Source: Phycisphaerales bacterium (GTDB lineage Bacteria; Planctomycetota; Phycisphaerae; Phycisphaerales; UBA1924). Taken from it: a DNA stretch of 53,000 nt. The notes under the pieces were generated by a model. It saw only the letters and a program-made list of their open reading frames with translations, ran no database searches and had not been told where the DNA came from. The position numbers and the translations under genes are program-made. Positions 34,575-43,916 of the stretch are shown here, piece by piece (positions within the stretch are counted from its first letter, which is position 1; each line of letters starts with the position of its first letter). The DNA lies in contig JAJVHS010000013.1 in NCBI GenBank assembly GCA_022072615.1, positions 1 to 53,000 on the forward strand, given 5' to 3'.

Positions 34575-37500
34575 TCACCGCTTCCAGTCGGGCAGTCGGC
34601 CCGGAGTCCAGGGAGCGTTGACCTGGTCGAAGCGTTTCTCGATCGCTTCAAGGGCCGCGGCGAGAGACTTCAGGTCGCCGAGCACCTTCTCGAACTCATC
34701 ACAGGCGTAGCTGTACTGGTCTCGCTGGGTGCGAGTGGGCGGCTGTGTCGTCCCCTGGACTGCGTAGAGCGTGTTGTTCACCCGCTCGGTGATGGAGATG
34801 GGCTCGGGCTCGGCTCGCTTGCTGAGGACCGGATCGCCGCGGAGGGCGACCTTGGTGGATTCGAGACGGGCTCGGATCGATTCGAGATCGACGAGCACGG
34901 TCGGTTCGATGGCGGGGGTGATGGCGGCGGCTCGGCGCAGGCGGCCGATGCGGTCGTCCATCTCGCCGCAGAAGCGGTTGGCGCCGGACACGGCCCGGGC
35001 GAGGTCGGCAACCTTGCGTTCAAAGTTGAACTTCTCGGTGCGGTTCTCCCCGCTGGCACTCATCGTGGAGACGTTGAGGTCGACGACTTCGAACGCCTGC
35101 GGCTGCGAGAGGTCCTCCACCTTTCCATCCACGATCTTGGAGAGCTGGGCGGTGTAGGTGCCCGGAGGCGCAAGCGGGCCGCCGCCCGCATCGTCGCCGG
35201 CGGGGTAGTCGCCGGGGCCGGGCGGCTGGGTGTCGTGCAGGCGCAGGTTCCACGCGACCCGGTGCACGCCCGATTCACGCGGGACGGAGATGCGCCGGAC
35301 GACGGCGCCGGTCGAATCGCGGATGGTCAGCATGACCCGGGGAGGGAGCTCGCGATCCTCTTCCCTGATCTGGTCGGCGGTGGGGTAGGTCCAGTCGTCC
35401 TTCTTCTCGGCCTCGGCGCGCTGCTCCTTGCGCGAGGTCACCTTGTCCTTGAGCCAGTAGGTGATGACGGCGCCGGAGGTGGGGTTCGGCGCGGCGTAGT
35501 AGGTCGACCCGGTGGAGCCGCGCCCGCCGCCGAGCCGCGAGCGCTCGATGTACGAGAGGGCCGGCTTGATGGGGAACACGTGGCACGGCTGCTTGAGGAG
35601 CTCGTCGGAGGCGGTGCGGAGGGGGGAGTAGTCGTCGACAACGTAGAAGCCGCGCCCGAAAGTCGCCATGACGAGGTCGTTCTCGCGGCGCTGGATGTCC
35701 AGGTCGCGCACGGCGATGGTCGGAACGCCGGAGACCTTGTACCAGTTCTTGCCGCCGTTGAGCGTGTAGTAGCAGCCGAACTCGGTCCCGATGAAGAGCA
35801 GGTCCGGGTTGACGTGATCCTCGACGATGGTGTAGCAGATGTCCCTCTTGGGCAGGTCGCCGGCGATGGAAGTCCAGGTCGCGCCGCGGTCGTCCGACCG
35901 GAGCACGTACGGCGTGAAGTCACCGTTCTTGTGGTTGTCGAAACACGCGTACACGCGGTCGGCGTCGTGACGCGACGTCTCGAGGTCGGAGACGTACGTC
36001 ATCTCAGGGACCTGCGGGAAGGTGTCGAGTTTGCGCCAGTTCTTCCCCGCGTCCTCGGTGACGTGGACCAGCCCGTCGTCGGTGCCGACGTAGAGCAGTC
36101 CCTCGGTGACGGGCGACTCGGTCAGCGAGACGCAGTTGCCGAAGATCGACGTCGACATGTGCTTGGCGATGGCGTCGGGCTTCTGGATCTTGCCGAAGAC
36201 CTTGAGCTGGTTGCGGTCGAGCTTGCGGGTGAGATCGGGGCTGATGACGGTCCATGAATCGCCGCGATCGTCCGACCGGTGCAGCACGCGCGACGCCATG
36301 TAGAGCCGCTTGTGGTCGTGGGGGCTGATGATCAGCGGCGTGTCCCAGTTCCAGACGTAGGGAGCTTCGCCGGGCTTCTCGCGCGGCTTGATGTCGACGG
36401 ACTCGCCGCTGGCTCGGTCGAAGCGGATCAGCCCGGCGTGCTGCCACTGGCTGTAGACGATGTTGGGGTCGGTGGGGTCGATCGCGGGCTCGAAGCCGTC
36501 TCCGCCGACCGTCTCGAACCAGTGCTCGTTGGCGATGCCGACCGAGTCGGTGGTACGGGACGGGCCGCCGAAGGTGTTGTTGTCCTGGGTGCCGCCGTAG
36601 ACGTTGTAGAACGGCTCGGCGGTGTCGGTGGCGACGCGGTAGAACTGGACGATGGGCAGATTCTCGGCGTGATCCCAGTGCTGGCGGTCGTAGGTCGTGT
36701 ACAGGCCGCCGTCGCAGCCGGCGACGAGGTGATCGGTGTTGTCGGGGTTGATCCAGAAGACGTGGAAGTCGACGTGGACATTGGGGAGCGGGAGCGGGCG
36801 CAGCGAAGCGCCGCCGTCGTCGGAGACGTGCGGGAAGGTGTCGATGGTGTAGAAGCGGTCGGGGTTCCTGGGGTCGGCGAAGAGCTCGTTGTAGTACTGC
36901 GGGCTGGAGGTCATGTAGCCGTTGCGGCGTTCCCAGGTTTCGCCGCGGTCGGTTGACCGGTAGATGCCGCCGGAGTTGTTCTGCGCCTCGACGATCGCGT
37001 AGAGCGTGTCGGGATTGGCCGAGATGGCCATGCCGATGCGGCCCTTGTCGCCGCCGGGGAGGCCGGAGTTGATCGCCCGCCAGGTCTTGCCGCCGTCGGT
37101 GGACTTGTGGATCCCGCCCTCGGGCCCGCCGTTGATGAGCGTCCAGACGTGGCGGCGGCGCTGGTAGGCCGTCGCGTAGAGCGTGTCCGGATCGCGCGGG
37201 TCGAGGTGGACCTCGTTGATGCCGGTCTGGTCGCTGATGTGCAGGACGCGAGTCCAGGTGGCGCCGCCGTCGGTCGTCTTGTAGAGGCCCCGGTCGCCCC
37301 CGTCGCGCCAGAGCGGTCCCATCGCGGCGACGTAGACCACGTCGGAGTCGCGCGGGTCGACGCGGATCATGCCGATATGCTCGGATTCGGGGAGGCCGAC
37401 GTTCTTGAAGGACTTTCCGCCATCGCGGGAGACGTACACGCCGTCGCCGAAGCCGACGGATCGCTGGCTGTTGTTCTCGCCGGTGCCGATCCAGATGACG

Positions 37501-38042
37501 CTCGGGTTGCCGGGGTCCATCGTGACGCAGCCGATGGAATACGACCCGTAGCCGTCGAAGATCGGCGAGAAGGTGGTGCCGCGGTTGGTCGTCTTCCACA
37601 CTCCGCCCGACGCCACGGCGACGTAGAACTCCGAATGATCGTGGGGGTTCACCGCCAGGTCGGCGATGCGCCCGGACATGAGCGCCGGTCCGAGGGAACG
37701 AGCCGACAGCACGCCGAAGGTGCCCGCGTTAAGTCCCTTGGAGTCGTCTTCCTTCTTCTCCTCGGTGGCCGCGTCCTGCGCCGGGGTTGCCGGTGCCTCG
37801 GCCTTGGGTTCCTCGGGCTTCTGAGGCTCCGCAGCGGCGGGCTCGGCGGGTTTCTCAGGTTCCTTGGGCGCGTTGCCCGGCTGCACCGTCCCCGGAGGGA
37901 CGGGCTGGGCTTCAGACTGCGCAGGCCCCGGCGGAGCAGACGTGAACGGAGCGATCGCCGCGGCGGCGCCTGCCAGCAGAACGAGCGTCGCGAGAGACGC
38001 GACCGGGATCGTCCCGGGTCGGCGAGGTGTGCGGATGGACAT
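34575..38042 (-). CDS. Large secreted sortilin/VPS10-like beta-propeller protein
   Basis: A 1155-residue exported protein. A signal sequence (VASLATLVLLAGAAAAIAPF) is followed by a linker of about 65 residues very rich in Pro, Ala, Glu and Lys. Then come about 800 residues of BNR/sortilin-type repeats with recurrent SxDxGxxW units (STDGGKTWRAI, STDRGETWERR, RSDDRGDSWTVI, RSDDRGATWTSI) typical of VPS10-like propellers, and a C-terminal beta and helical region. No catalytic residues are recognised. Such proteins are common and uncharacterised in planctomycetes and Bacteroidetes. The 252 bp upstream (38043-38294) hold a long-loop inverted repeat around GCCGGGC/GCCCGGC and no gene. Confidence 0.88.
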   Translation of the reverse strand: MSIRTPRRPGTIPVASLATLVLLAGAAAAIAPFTSAPPGPAQSEAQPVPPGTVQPGNAPKEPEKPAEPAAAEPQKPEEPKAEAPATPAQDAATEEKKEDDSKGLNAGTFGVLSARSLGPALMSGRIADLAVNPHDHSEFYVAVASGGVWKTTNRGTTFSPIFDGYGSYSIGCVTMDPGNPSVIWIGTGENNSQRSVGFGDGVYVSRDGGKSFKNVGLPESEHIGMIRVDPRDSDVVYVAAMGPLWRDGGDRGLYKTTDGGATWTRVLHISDQTGINEVHLDPRDPDTLYATAYQRRRHVWTLINGGPEGGIHKSTDGGKTWRAINSGLPGGDKGRIGMAISANPDTLYAIVEAQNNSGGIYRSTDRGETWERRNGYMTSSPQYYNELFADPRNPDRFYTIDTFPHVSDDGGASLRPLPLPNVHVDFHVFWINPDNTDHLVAGCDGGLYTTYDRQHWDHAENLPIVQFYRVATDTAEPFYNVYGGTQDNNTFGGPSRTTDSVGIANEHWFETVGGDGFEPAIDPTDPNIVYSQWQHAGLIRFDRASGESVDIKPREKPGEAPYVWNWDTPLIISPHDHKRLYMASRVLHRSDDRGDSWTVISPDLTRKLDRNQLKVFGKIQKPDAIAKHMSTSIFGNCVSLTESPVTEGLLYVGTDDGLVHVTEDAGKNWRKLDTFPQVPEMTYVSDLETSRHDADRVYACFDNHKNGDFTPYVLRSDDRGATWTSIAGDLPKRDICYTIVEDHVNPDLLFIGTEFGCYYTLNGGKNWYKVSGVPTIAVRDLDIQRRENDLVMATFGRGFYVVDDYSPLRTASDELLKQPCHVFPIKPALSYIERSRLGGGRGSTGSTYYAAPNPTSGAVITYWLKDKVTSRKEQRAEAEKKDDWTYPTADQIREEDRELPPRVMLTIRDSTGAVVRRISVPRESGVHRVAWNLRLHDTQPPGPGDYPAGDDAGGGPLAPPGTYTAQLSKIVDGKVEDLSQPQAFEVVDLNVSTMSASGENRTEKFNFERKVADLARAVSGANRFCGEMDDRIGRLRRAAAITPAIEPTVLVDLESIRARLESTKVALRGDPVLSKRAEPEPISITERVNNTLYAVQGTTQPPTRTQRDQYSYACDEFEKVLGDLKSLAAALEAIEKRFDQVNAPWTPGRLPDWKR

Positions 38043-38294
38043 GAACGGCTCCCATGGAAGGGCGGGCCCACATGCGCCGCCCGGCGGGAAGCGTACCGGA
38101 TCGTGGCCGGTTCGGCGAGCCGCCCGGGGTGAAGTTCAAAGGGCCGGGCCGCCGTGACTCGAACCGAGAGACAGCCCGGCGATGCAGAAGGCACGGACGA
38201 GCCAAGCGATGAGCGGCGAATGCGGGACGATCGGCTCGATGCTCGGTTTCCAATCGACCATGCAGCAGGAGAGCGCGGCGTCGATATCGGACCA

Positions 38295-39071
38295 TCACAC
38301 CCGAGCCGCCACGTACACCACCCACGTCGGGTCGAGTTCCTCACCGGAGGCGACCGGCGAGACGTACATGCGGCCATCGGAATCGATGGCATCGCCAAGA
38401 CGGTTGTAGACATCGACCGACCGAAACCCGGCGTCGAACATGGCGTCGCTGAGCTCGGGGATGGACCAGAGCCGCCAGTCGTAGTCGAAGGCTCGGCGCA
38501 GCTTCCGTGATCGATCGGTCGAGCCCCGGCTCGTTGCCACGGTGAAATGAATCTGGTTGTGGACGCGGCACGTCAGCGCGTCGGTCGCGAGCTGTTCCCA
38601 CTCGTACGTGATCCGCTCGCCGGACGGGCCGCGGAATCGCCGCCGCGTCACGCCCTTCTCAAACGCGGTCACGCCGCCGTAGAGATCCGCCACGAGCACG
38701 CCGCCCGGGCGGAGGCGCCGACGCGATGCATCGAGGTACCGCACAAGGTCGCGGCGCTCGTGCCAGTAGCCGAGCGGGAAATTGAGGGCCGCGATAATGT
38801 CCGCCCGGTGGGGCGCCTTCATGACGTCGCGCTGCACGATCCGAAGGCCCTTCGCGCCCCGAACCTTGCGGAGCGGTGCCGGGTCGCGGTCGACGGCGAT
38901 CGCGGTGTCGCCGAGGCCGAGTTCAACCCACGCCCGGCAGATGGCGGCAGGCCCTGAGAAATCCTCCCGGAGGATTCGCGCCCCGCCGCCGTGGACCGCC
39001 TGCAGGAACCGTGCAAGCCGGGGCGGGTCCTGCACGCAGATGGTGTAAAGGTCGTACTTGTCGAGCGGCAC
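38295..39071 (-). CDS. Class I SAM-dependent methyltransferase
   Basis: A 258-residue protein from GTG 39071 (VPLDKYDLYTICVQDP). The SAM-binding fold shows as ILREDFSGPAAICRAWVELG (motif I variant), IAVDRDPAPLRKV, ADIIAALNFPLGYWHER and LRPGGVLVADLYGG. C-terminal strands are FDYDWRLWSIPELSDAMFDAGF. The glycine-rich loop is of the DF-C/S-G type seen in a group of uncharacterised methyltransferases. Substrate unknown. It follows the epimerase gene by 32 bases in the same direction and may be cotranscribed, without a functional link being evident. Confidence 0.8.
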   Translation of the reverse strand: MPLDKYDLYTICVQDPPRLARFLQAVHGGGARILREDFSGPAAICRAWVELGLGDTAIAVDRDPAPLRKVRGAKGLRIVQRDVMKAPHRADIIAALNFPLGYWHERRDLVRYLDASRRRLRPGGVLVADLYGGVTAFEKGVTRRRFRGPSGERITYEWEQLATDALTCRVHNQIHFTVATSRGSTDRSRKLRRAFDYDWRLWSIPELSDAMFDAGFRSVDVYNRLGDAIDSDGRMYVSPVASGEELDPTWVVYVAARV

Positions 39072-39103
39072 GCGGCGAGTGTACCCGTCGCGCCGACCGC
39101 GAG

Positions 39104-40081
39104 TCACCGGCTCGACCTGATGCCGTGGCCGAAGGGGTCGGTCGAATCGACGATGAGCGTCGACTCGCTGGTGATCCAGGCGCTGCCGCGGATGGAAGGC
39201 AGAACCCGCGATGAATCGGCGGGGTCGGGAGCGAACCACCCATCGAAGGCGCTTCCGATGAGGCTCTCCTGACCCCAGACCTGGCCCGGCCTGAGCTTGC
39301 CATCCGCGGCGAGGCACGCGAGCTTGGCGCTGGTGCCGGTGCCGCACGGCGACCGGTCGTACTCCTTGCCCGGGCACAGCACGAAGTTGCGGCTGTGGCA
39401 ATCGGTTCGAACGGGCGGGCCGAAGAGCTCGATGTGGTCGATGACGCCGCCGCCGGTGCCGGTGATGCTTGATCGTTCGAGCGCGTCGCGCACCGCGCAC
39501 GAGAACCGGGTGAGCGCCTCGAGGTTCGCCAGCGAGATGTCGAGCCCGTGGCCGTACGCCCCCTCCCTGTCGACAAGGAAGAACCAGTTGCCGCCCCAGG
39601 CGACGTCGCCGCGGACCTTGCGGGTTGCACCGCCGACGCTCACATCGAGCTCGACCGCGTGCGCGTGGCGGTAGGAGGGGACGTTGGAGATGGTGACGCG
39701 GTGAGCGGGTTCAAGGCGGATCTTCACGTCGCCGACAGGAGTCTCGATGAGATGCTCGCCCGGGCCGATGCGCCCCATGTGGGCGAGCGTGACCGCGAGC
39801 CCGATGGTGCCGTGGCCGCAGCCGTTGAGCATGCCGACGTTGTTGAAGAAGATCACCCCCGCGGCGGCGGCTGGATTCTGGGGCTTGCAGATGATGGCCC
39901 CGACGAGGTGGTCGCACCCGCGCGGCTCGTTGACGACCGCCGACCGGATGTGATCAAACTTCTCCTGGAACACGCGCCGCTGCTGAGCGACCGACCCGCC
40001 GCCCAGGTCGGGTCCGCCCGAGACGATGATGCGCGTCGGCTCGCCCTCGGTGTGGGAGTCGATGACGGAGATCCGTTGCAT
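39104..40081 (-). CDS. Proline racemase-family protein, probable 4-hydroxyproline 2-epimerase
   Basis: A 325-residue member of the proline racemase family. Both catalytic cysteines are present: the first in MLNGCGHGTIGLAV, the second in DRSPCGTGTSAKLAC. Two cysteines indicate racemase/epimerase activity; family dehydratases carry Ser or Thr at the first site. IDSHTEGEPTRIIVSGGP at the N-terminus and VWGQESLIGSAFDGWF near the end are typical of 4-hydroxyproline epimerases. The product would be cis-4-hydroxy-D-proline in hydroxyproline breakdown. No other catabolic gene of that pathway lies nearby, so the substrate is not confirmed by context. Confidence 0.85.
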   Translation of the reverse strand: MQRISVIDSHTEGEPTRIIVSGGPDLGGGSVAQQRRVFQEKFDHIRSAVVNEPRGCDHLVGAIICKPQNPAAAAGVIFFNNVGMLNGCGHGTIGLAVTLAHMGRIGPGEHLIETPVGDVKIRLEPAHRVTISNVPSYRHAHAVELDVSVGGATRKVRGDVAWGGNWFFLVDREGAYGHGLDISLANLEALTRFSCAVRDALERSSITGTGGGVIDHIELFGPPVRTDCHSRNFVLCPGKEYDRSPCGTGTSAKLACLAADGKLRPGQVWGQESLIGSAFDGWFAPDPADSSRVLPSIRGSAWITSESTLIVDSTDPFGHGIRSSR

Positions 40082-40103
40082 GCCCGCAGAGTAGCAGGGG
40101 GCC

Positions 40104-41747
40104 TCATTCCATCGGCAGGCCCTTGGTCCGCCAGAGCTTCGCGAGCCGGTCGAGCTGCGTGGGCTCCCACGCGGTGCCGTCGGGCAGCGTCGAGCTGATC
40201 AGCGTGCCCGTCGAGGTGTACACGGATACCTGCTTCCGAGCATCTTCGTTCAGCCGGGTCTCGATGACCCACGCGTCGGGCCGGTCCGCGGGCTGGGAAA
40301 CCAGGTCGCGCCGCAGCCGGATGTTGCCGGTGTCCGACTGGAAGACGTAGAAGCCGTAGTCGCCGGGGAGTCCGGTGCGGATCAGCACCTGGGGCAGGAG
40401 GTACGACTCGACCCGCGAAATGTAACCGTTGGTCTCGATGAGCGGCTCGATCACCGACCCGTTGCCGCCGCCGGTGACGTTGACCGAGAGCTTCTTGCCG
40501 CGCTTGGCGCCGATCTCGGTGTAGACCTGCGGCTTGCCGGTCGGCCGCCCGTTGGCCATGGTCTGGACCTTGAGCGAGACGGTCCAGTCCTCTTCCTGAC
40601 GGTCGGGGGTGACGAAGAACACGCTCTGCGAGTCGATGATGTCCCCGCGCTCGAGCAGCCGGGCATCGATGCGCACGAGGTAGCCTTCCTGGTTCTCAGC
40701 CTCGCTGAACCGCGACGCGTTGGCCTTGGTGTTGAGCTCGCCGCGACGGCCCTTCCACACCTTGATCCGGCGGTAGCCGAGCTCTTCCTCGTCCATCGCG
40801 GCCTTGGTGGGGGACGGGCGGAAGCGACGTTCCCACCGCTCGGGCGACGCCGCGACGATGGCGTCGAAATCCTGGTTCGAGATCTTCTCGAATAGGAGCG
40901 TGCCGGCGTTGACCGCGGCGGCTCGTTCGAGGGCGATGGCCTCGGGGTCCCCGATCGTGGCCGCGTGGAGCAGGACGGTCTGGATGTCCTTGACCCGCTG
41001 GAACTGCGAGGCGGTGGTGAGCAGCTCGAACACGACGAACTGGCTCGCGCCGGTTTTCACGACGGTGAAGCCGCGGACGCTGGGGTCGGCGTTCTTGCCC
41101 GGGATGGAGAGGTAGAACTGCTCGGCGGGCTCGGGGAAGTTGGGATAGGCGACCTGCTTGTTGCGCTCCTGCACCAGGCCGTTGAAGCCGCGGAACCCCG
41201 TGACGTCGTTGACCGACGTGATCTTGTCGGTCTGCCAGATGTTCTTGATCTCGTCGCGGTTGATCCCCTGCTGCGCGTCGAACACCAGGCCGCTGGAGCC
41301 CAGGAGGTCGATGAGCGCGGCGTTGGCGACGTCCGCCGCGGTGAGCTTGGGGTTGTACGTCCGCGGCGCCTTGACGATCATCAGCCAGGTGCCGTCCCGG
41401 GGGGAGATCTGGATCGTGGATTCGTTGCCCGCGCTGGTCTTGACGATCTGGGCGTCGACAGGGGCGTACATCGTGAGCGCCACGCTCTCGAGGCGAGCGG
41501 CCTCGGTTCCCAGCTCCGTCACCGGGCGAAGGTCGCGCGTGTCCGAGGTCCGGGCGATGCGATCCTGGTCAGGATCGCGATTTTGGATGGTGTTCGGGGC
41601 GCTCGCCGGTTCGCGCGTGTTGGCAGGAGGCTGGACCGGCTGCAACTGTCGGGGCTGGCCGCTGGCCGGGAGCGCAAAACCTGCGGAGATGAGCACGGCG
41701 GCGGCCAGGCGGGGGAGCCGATCGAGTCGAGAACTGGTCTGGATCAT
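40104..41747 (-). CDS. Secreted protein of unknown function
   Basis: A 547-residue protein starting at ATG 41747 with a signal peptide (LAAAVLISAGFALPASGQ) and a Gln/Pro-rich segment. The body is predicted soluble, mixed alpha/beta, with no motif I recognise. Segments such as SVALTMYAPVDAQIVKT, DGTWLMIVKAPRTYNPKLT and YLSIPGKNADPSVRGFTVVKTG suggest an envelope protein handling a bound ligand, but this is only impression. Its ribosome binding site AGAGG is part of a small inverted repeat. It lies 22 bases before the epimerase gene, so the two may be cotranscribed. An ATG two codons upstream (41753) is too close to the AGAGG to be favoured. Confidence 0.72.
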   Translation of the reverse strand: MIQTSSRLDRLPRLAAAVLISAGFALPASGQPRQLQPVQPPANTREPASAPNTIQNRDPDQDRIARTSDTRDLRPVTELGTEAARLESVALTMYAPVDAQIVKTSAGNESTIQISPRDGTWLMIVKAPRTYNPKLTAADVANAALIDLLGSSGLVFDAQQGINRDEIKNIWQTDKITSVNDVTGFRGFNGLVQERNKQVAYPNFPEPAEQFYLSIPGKNADPSVRGFTVVKTGASQFVVFELLTTASQFQRVKDIQTVLLHAATIGDPEAIALERAAAVNAGTLLFEKISNQDFDAIVAASPERWERRFRPSPTKAAMDEEELGYRRIKVWKGRRGELNTKANASRFSEAENQEGYLVRIDARLLERGDIIDSQSVFFVTPDRQEEDWTVSLKVQTMANGRPTGKPQVYTEIGAKRGKKLSVNVTGGGNGSVIEPLIETNGYISRVESYLLPQVLIRTGLPGDYGFYVFQSDTGNIRLRRDLVSQPADRPDAWVIETRLNEDARKQVSVYTSTGTLISSTLPDGTAWEPTQLDRLAKLWRTKGLPME

Positions 41748-41753
41748 GGCCAT

Positions 41754-41768
41754 CCTCTTATAGAGAGG
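41754..41768 (-). promoter_or_regulatory. Small hairpin covering the ribosome binding site of the 40104-41747 gene
   Basis: In the message CCTCT-CTATA-AGAGG forms a five-pair hairpin whose right arm is the AGAGG ribosome binding site, seven bases before the ATG at 41747. It could damp translation. Confidence 0.4.
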
Positions 41769-41968
41769 TGCAGGGGTCGGCTGGGGTGGGGTGTTCACCG
41801 CGAGTGCCGCGGTCAATCCGTTCAATATCGTTGGCGCGGGCATACTCCCGGACCTTGACGCACTACTCATCGAACCACCAACAACCAAGAATAAGTCCCG
41901 GCGGACCAAATCCGATCGCCTGCCGGTGACCGACCCGATCGGAACCCGCGGTGATCGTCATGGGTGCG

Positions 41969-41996
41969 TTGACATCCGCGGCGACCCCGCTAATCT
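41969..41996 (+). promoter_or_regulatory. Sigma-70-type promoter of the S10-spc ribosomal operon
   Basis: TTGACA (41969-41974, perfect), a 16-base spacer and TAATCT (41991-41996). Transcription would start near 42003, about 420 bases upstream of rpsJ. Confidence 0.6.
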
Positions 41997-42424
41997 TCTG
42001 GACTCTGGCCGGTTCGGTACGCGCGCTCGCGCGGGTCGGACGCGGCCGGAAGGGTGGGTCTTCTCCGATCGGCGCTTGCCAGGGTGGGCTGGGCGGCTGA
42101 TCGGTCCGACGCCGACGACGAGCGGCCGGAACCAAGGGAGCTTTCGGGTCGAACCCGTGAGCTGCCCAGGTGGATGTGTCGCCCCTGTGTCCGGCCGGTC
42201 GCGGGAACGCGAACGTGCGGGTTTCGAGAGATCTCCGGTGCGGCGAAAGCCGGATCGGGGCCTGCCTGGCGAGGCGAGCGAAGGCTCGAATCGTCGTGCG
42301 GATTGGAAACCCAAGAGCGGGTTGAGCAGGCCGAGCCGTTGCGAACCGCGTGTCGCGGACGACAACGAGCAAGGCGATGAAAGGTCGGTGCCGCCTCCGG
42401 GCGGCGAAGGACAGAGGAGCCTCG
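41997..42424 (+). promoter_or_regulatory. Long untranslated leader of the S10 operon
   Basis: About 420 bases between the predicted start site and the rpsJ ATG without a credible gene. It is G-rich and carries several short complementary blocks around 42005-42060 and 42200-42260. In E. coli the S10 leader is the target of L4-mediated autoregulation; this leader is longer and not recognisably the same fold. Function as a control region is inference. The remainder of the gap (41769-41968) shows no feature. Confidence 0.45.
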
Positions 42425-42733
<309 letters not shown>

Positions 42734-42812
42734 GCAAGGCCGATCGCGTTTCTGACAGGGCATCGGATCGAAGCAGCAGGGTTGGTTGTACGGCAGCAGA
42801 GGAAGACTGGTC

Positions 42813-43505
42813 ATGGCACTGATGCTGATGGGCAAGAAGCTGGGAATGACTCGCGTCTACACGGACGCGGGCGTCAACGTGCCCGTGACCGTGCTGTCGG
42901 TCGGCCCGTGCGTGGTCACGCAGCTCCGGACCGCGGACAAGGACGGCTACTCGGCCGTGCAGATCGCCTACGGCGAGATGAAGCCCCGCAACAGCACGAT
43001 CCCGATGATCGGCCACGACGCCAAGGCGGGCATCGGCCCCCGTCGCTTCCACCGCGAGTTCCGCGTGAAGGTCGATGAAGCGGGCTCGTTCAGCGCCGGC
43101 CAGGAACTGAAGGTCGACGCCCTCAACGGCACGATGTACGTCGACGTCATCGGCACCAGCAAGGGCAAGGGCTTCCAGGGCGTGATGAAGCGCTACCACT
43201 TCAAGGGCATGTTCGCCTCCCACGGCACCGAGCGTAAGCACCGGTCGCCTGGTTCGATCGGCGGCCTGTGCTCCAACCGCGGCTACGGCGGCGGTCTGAA
43301 GAAGGGCAAGCGCATGGCCGGGCACATGGGCGCCGAGCGCGTCACGACCCGCTGCCTCGATATCGTCCGCATCGACGCGGAAAAAGGTCTTCTTCTGGTC
43401 AAGGGTTCGGTTCCGGGCGCCAATAACGGCATGGTCCAGATCCGCCCCTCGACCCGCCTCTACAAGAGCAAGGCCCGCAAGGTCGCGGAAAAGGCAGGAA
43501 CGTGA
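42813..43505 (+). CDS. rplC: Ribosomal protein L3
   Basis: 230 residues from ATG 42813 behind GAGGAAG. MGKKLGMTRVYTDAG at the start, GTSKGKGFQGVMKRYHFKG and HGTERKHRSPGSIG in the loop that reaches the peptidyl transferase centre, and GRPxGH-like KRMAGHMGAERVTT mark L3. It is an early-assembling 50S protein. An 80-base gap separates it from rpsJ. A terminator-like hairpin begins seven bases after its stop. Confidence 0.97.
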   Translation: MALMLMGKKLGMTRVYTDAGVNVPVTVLSVGPCVVTQLRTADKDGYSAVQIAYGEMKPRNSTIPMIGHDAKAGIGPRRFHREFRVKVDEAGSFSAGQELKVDALNGTMYVDVIGTSKGKGFQGVMKRYHFKGMFASHGTERKHRSPGSIGGLCSNRGYGGGLKKGKRMAGHMGAERVTTRCLDIVRIDAEKGLLLVKGSVPGANNGMVQIRPSTRLYKSKARKVAEKAGT

Positions 43506-43511
43506 GTTTAT

Positions 43512-43548
43512 CGGCCCCGGCGGGCAAACAGCCGGGGCCGTTGTGTTT
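43512..43548 (+). terminator. Terminator-like hairpin (attenuator) between L3 and L4 genes
   Basis: CGGCCCCGG-N11-CCGGGGCCG is a perfect 9-bp stem followed by TTGTGTTT. It sits inside the ribosomal operon, seven bases past the rplC stop, so it must either be read through, control downstream expression, or be followed by another promoter. Confidence 0.75.
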
Positions 43549-43916
43549 GAAACACCAGGCCGGGCATCGGTCGCTGGTGAAAGAGTGAAGAGCAGTCAGT
43601 CCGGCGGTCGGGAGCGTTTCCCGGTCGACGGGTCCGGAAGGTGGAAGTTTCCAAACCGCCGGACAGGAACATGGGTGCCGGTGACGGCGGCGAAGACCGC
43701 CGTGAACCGGAGGACAGCCGAGTCGACTTTGAGCGACACTCCCGCGGGCCACGCCAACCGGCGATGCTCGCGAGCCCCCAGGAGGCCCGCTTCTCACCGA
43801 AGCCGGGTCCACCGCAAGGCGAATCGGAAGTGCGCCGGAGAAGGCGAGGTGCGGCGGAACGGCGGGCTGAACGGCTCGCGGACCGCCGTCGAAGGCGTCG
43901 GACGAGGAACAGACAC
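43549..43916 (+). promoter_or_regulatory. Structured 0.37-kb untranslated region before rplD
   Basis: No ribosomal gene fits here, although the rplD frame stays open from 43641 without a proper start. A perfect hairpin ACGGCGG-N6-CCGCCGT lies at 43684-43703, and GGGA/TCCC-type pairs lie near 43610-43625. No convincing -35/-10 pair was seen. In many bacteria L4 represses its own operon by binding leader RNA, so an L4-responsive element here is plausible but unproven. Confidence 0.45.

Noticed and set aside
38140..38200. T-arm-like sequence on the minus strand upstream of the sortilin-like gene
   Set aside because: GGTTCGAGTC is present but the flanking stem fails to pair and no cloverleaf forms, so no tRNA or tRNA remnant is supported.
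43641..43916. 92-residue N-terminal extension of L4
   Set aside because: The frame is open but Arg-rich, unlike any L4, and lacks a good start, whereas GAGGAA precedes the ATG at 43917.
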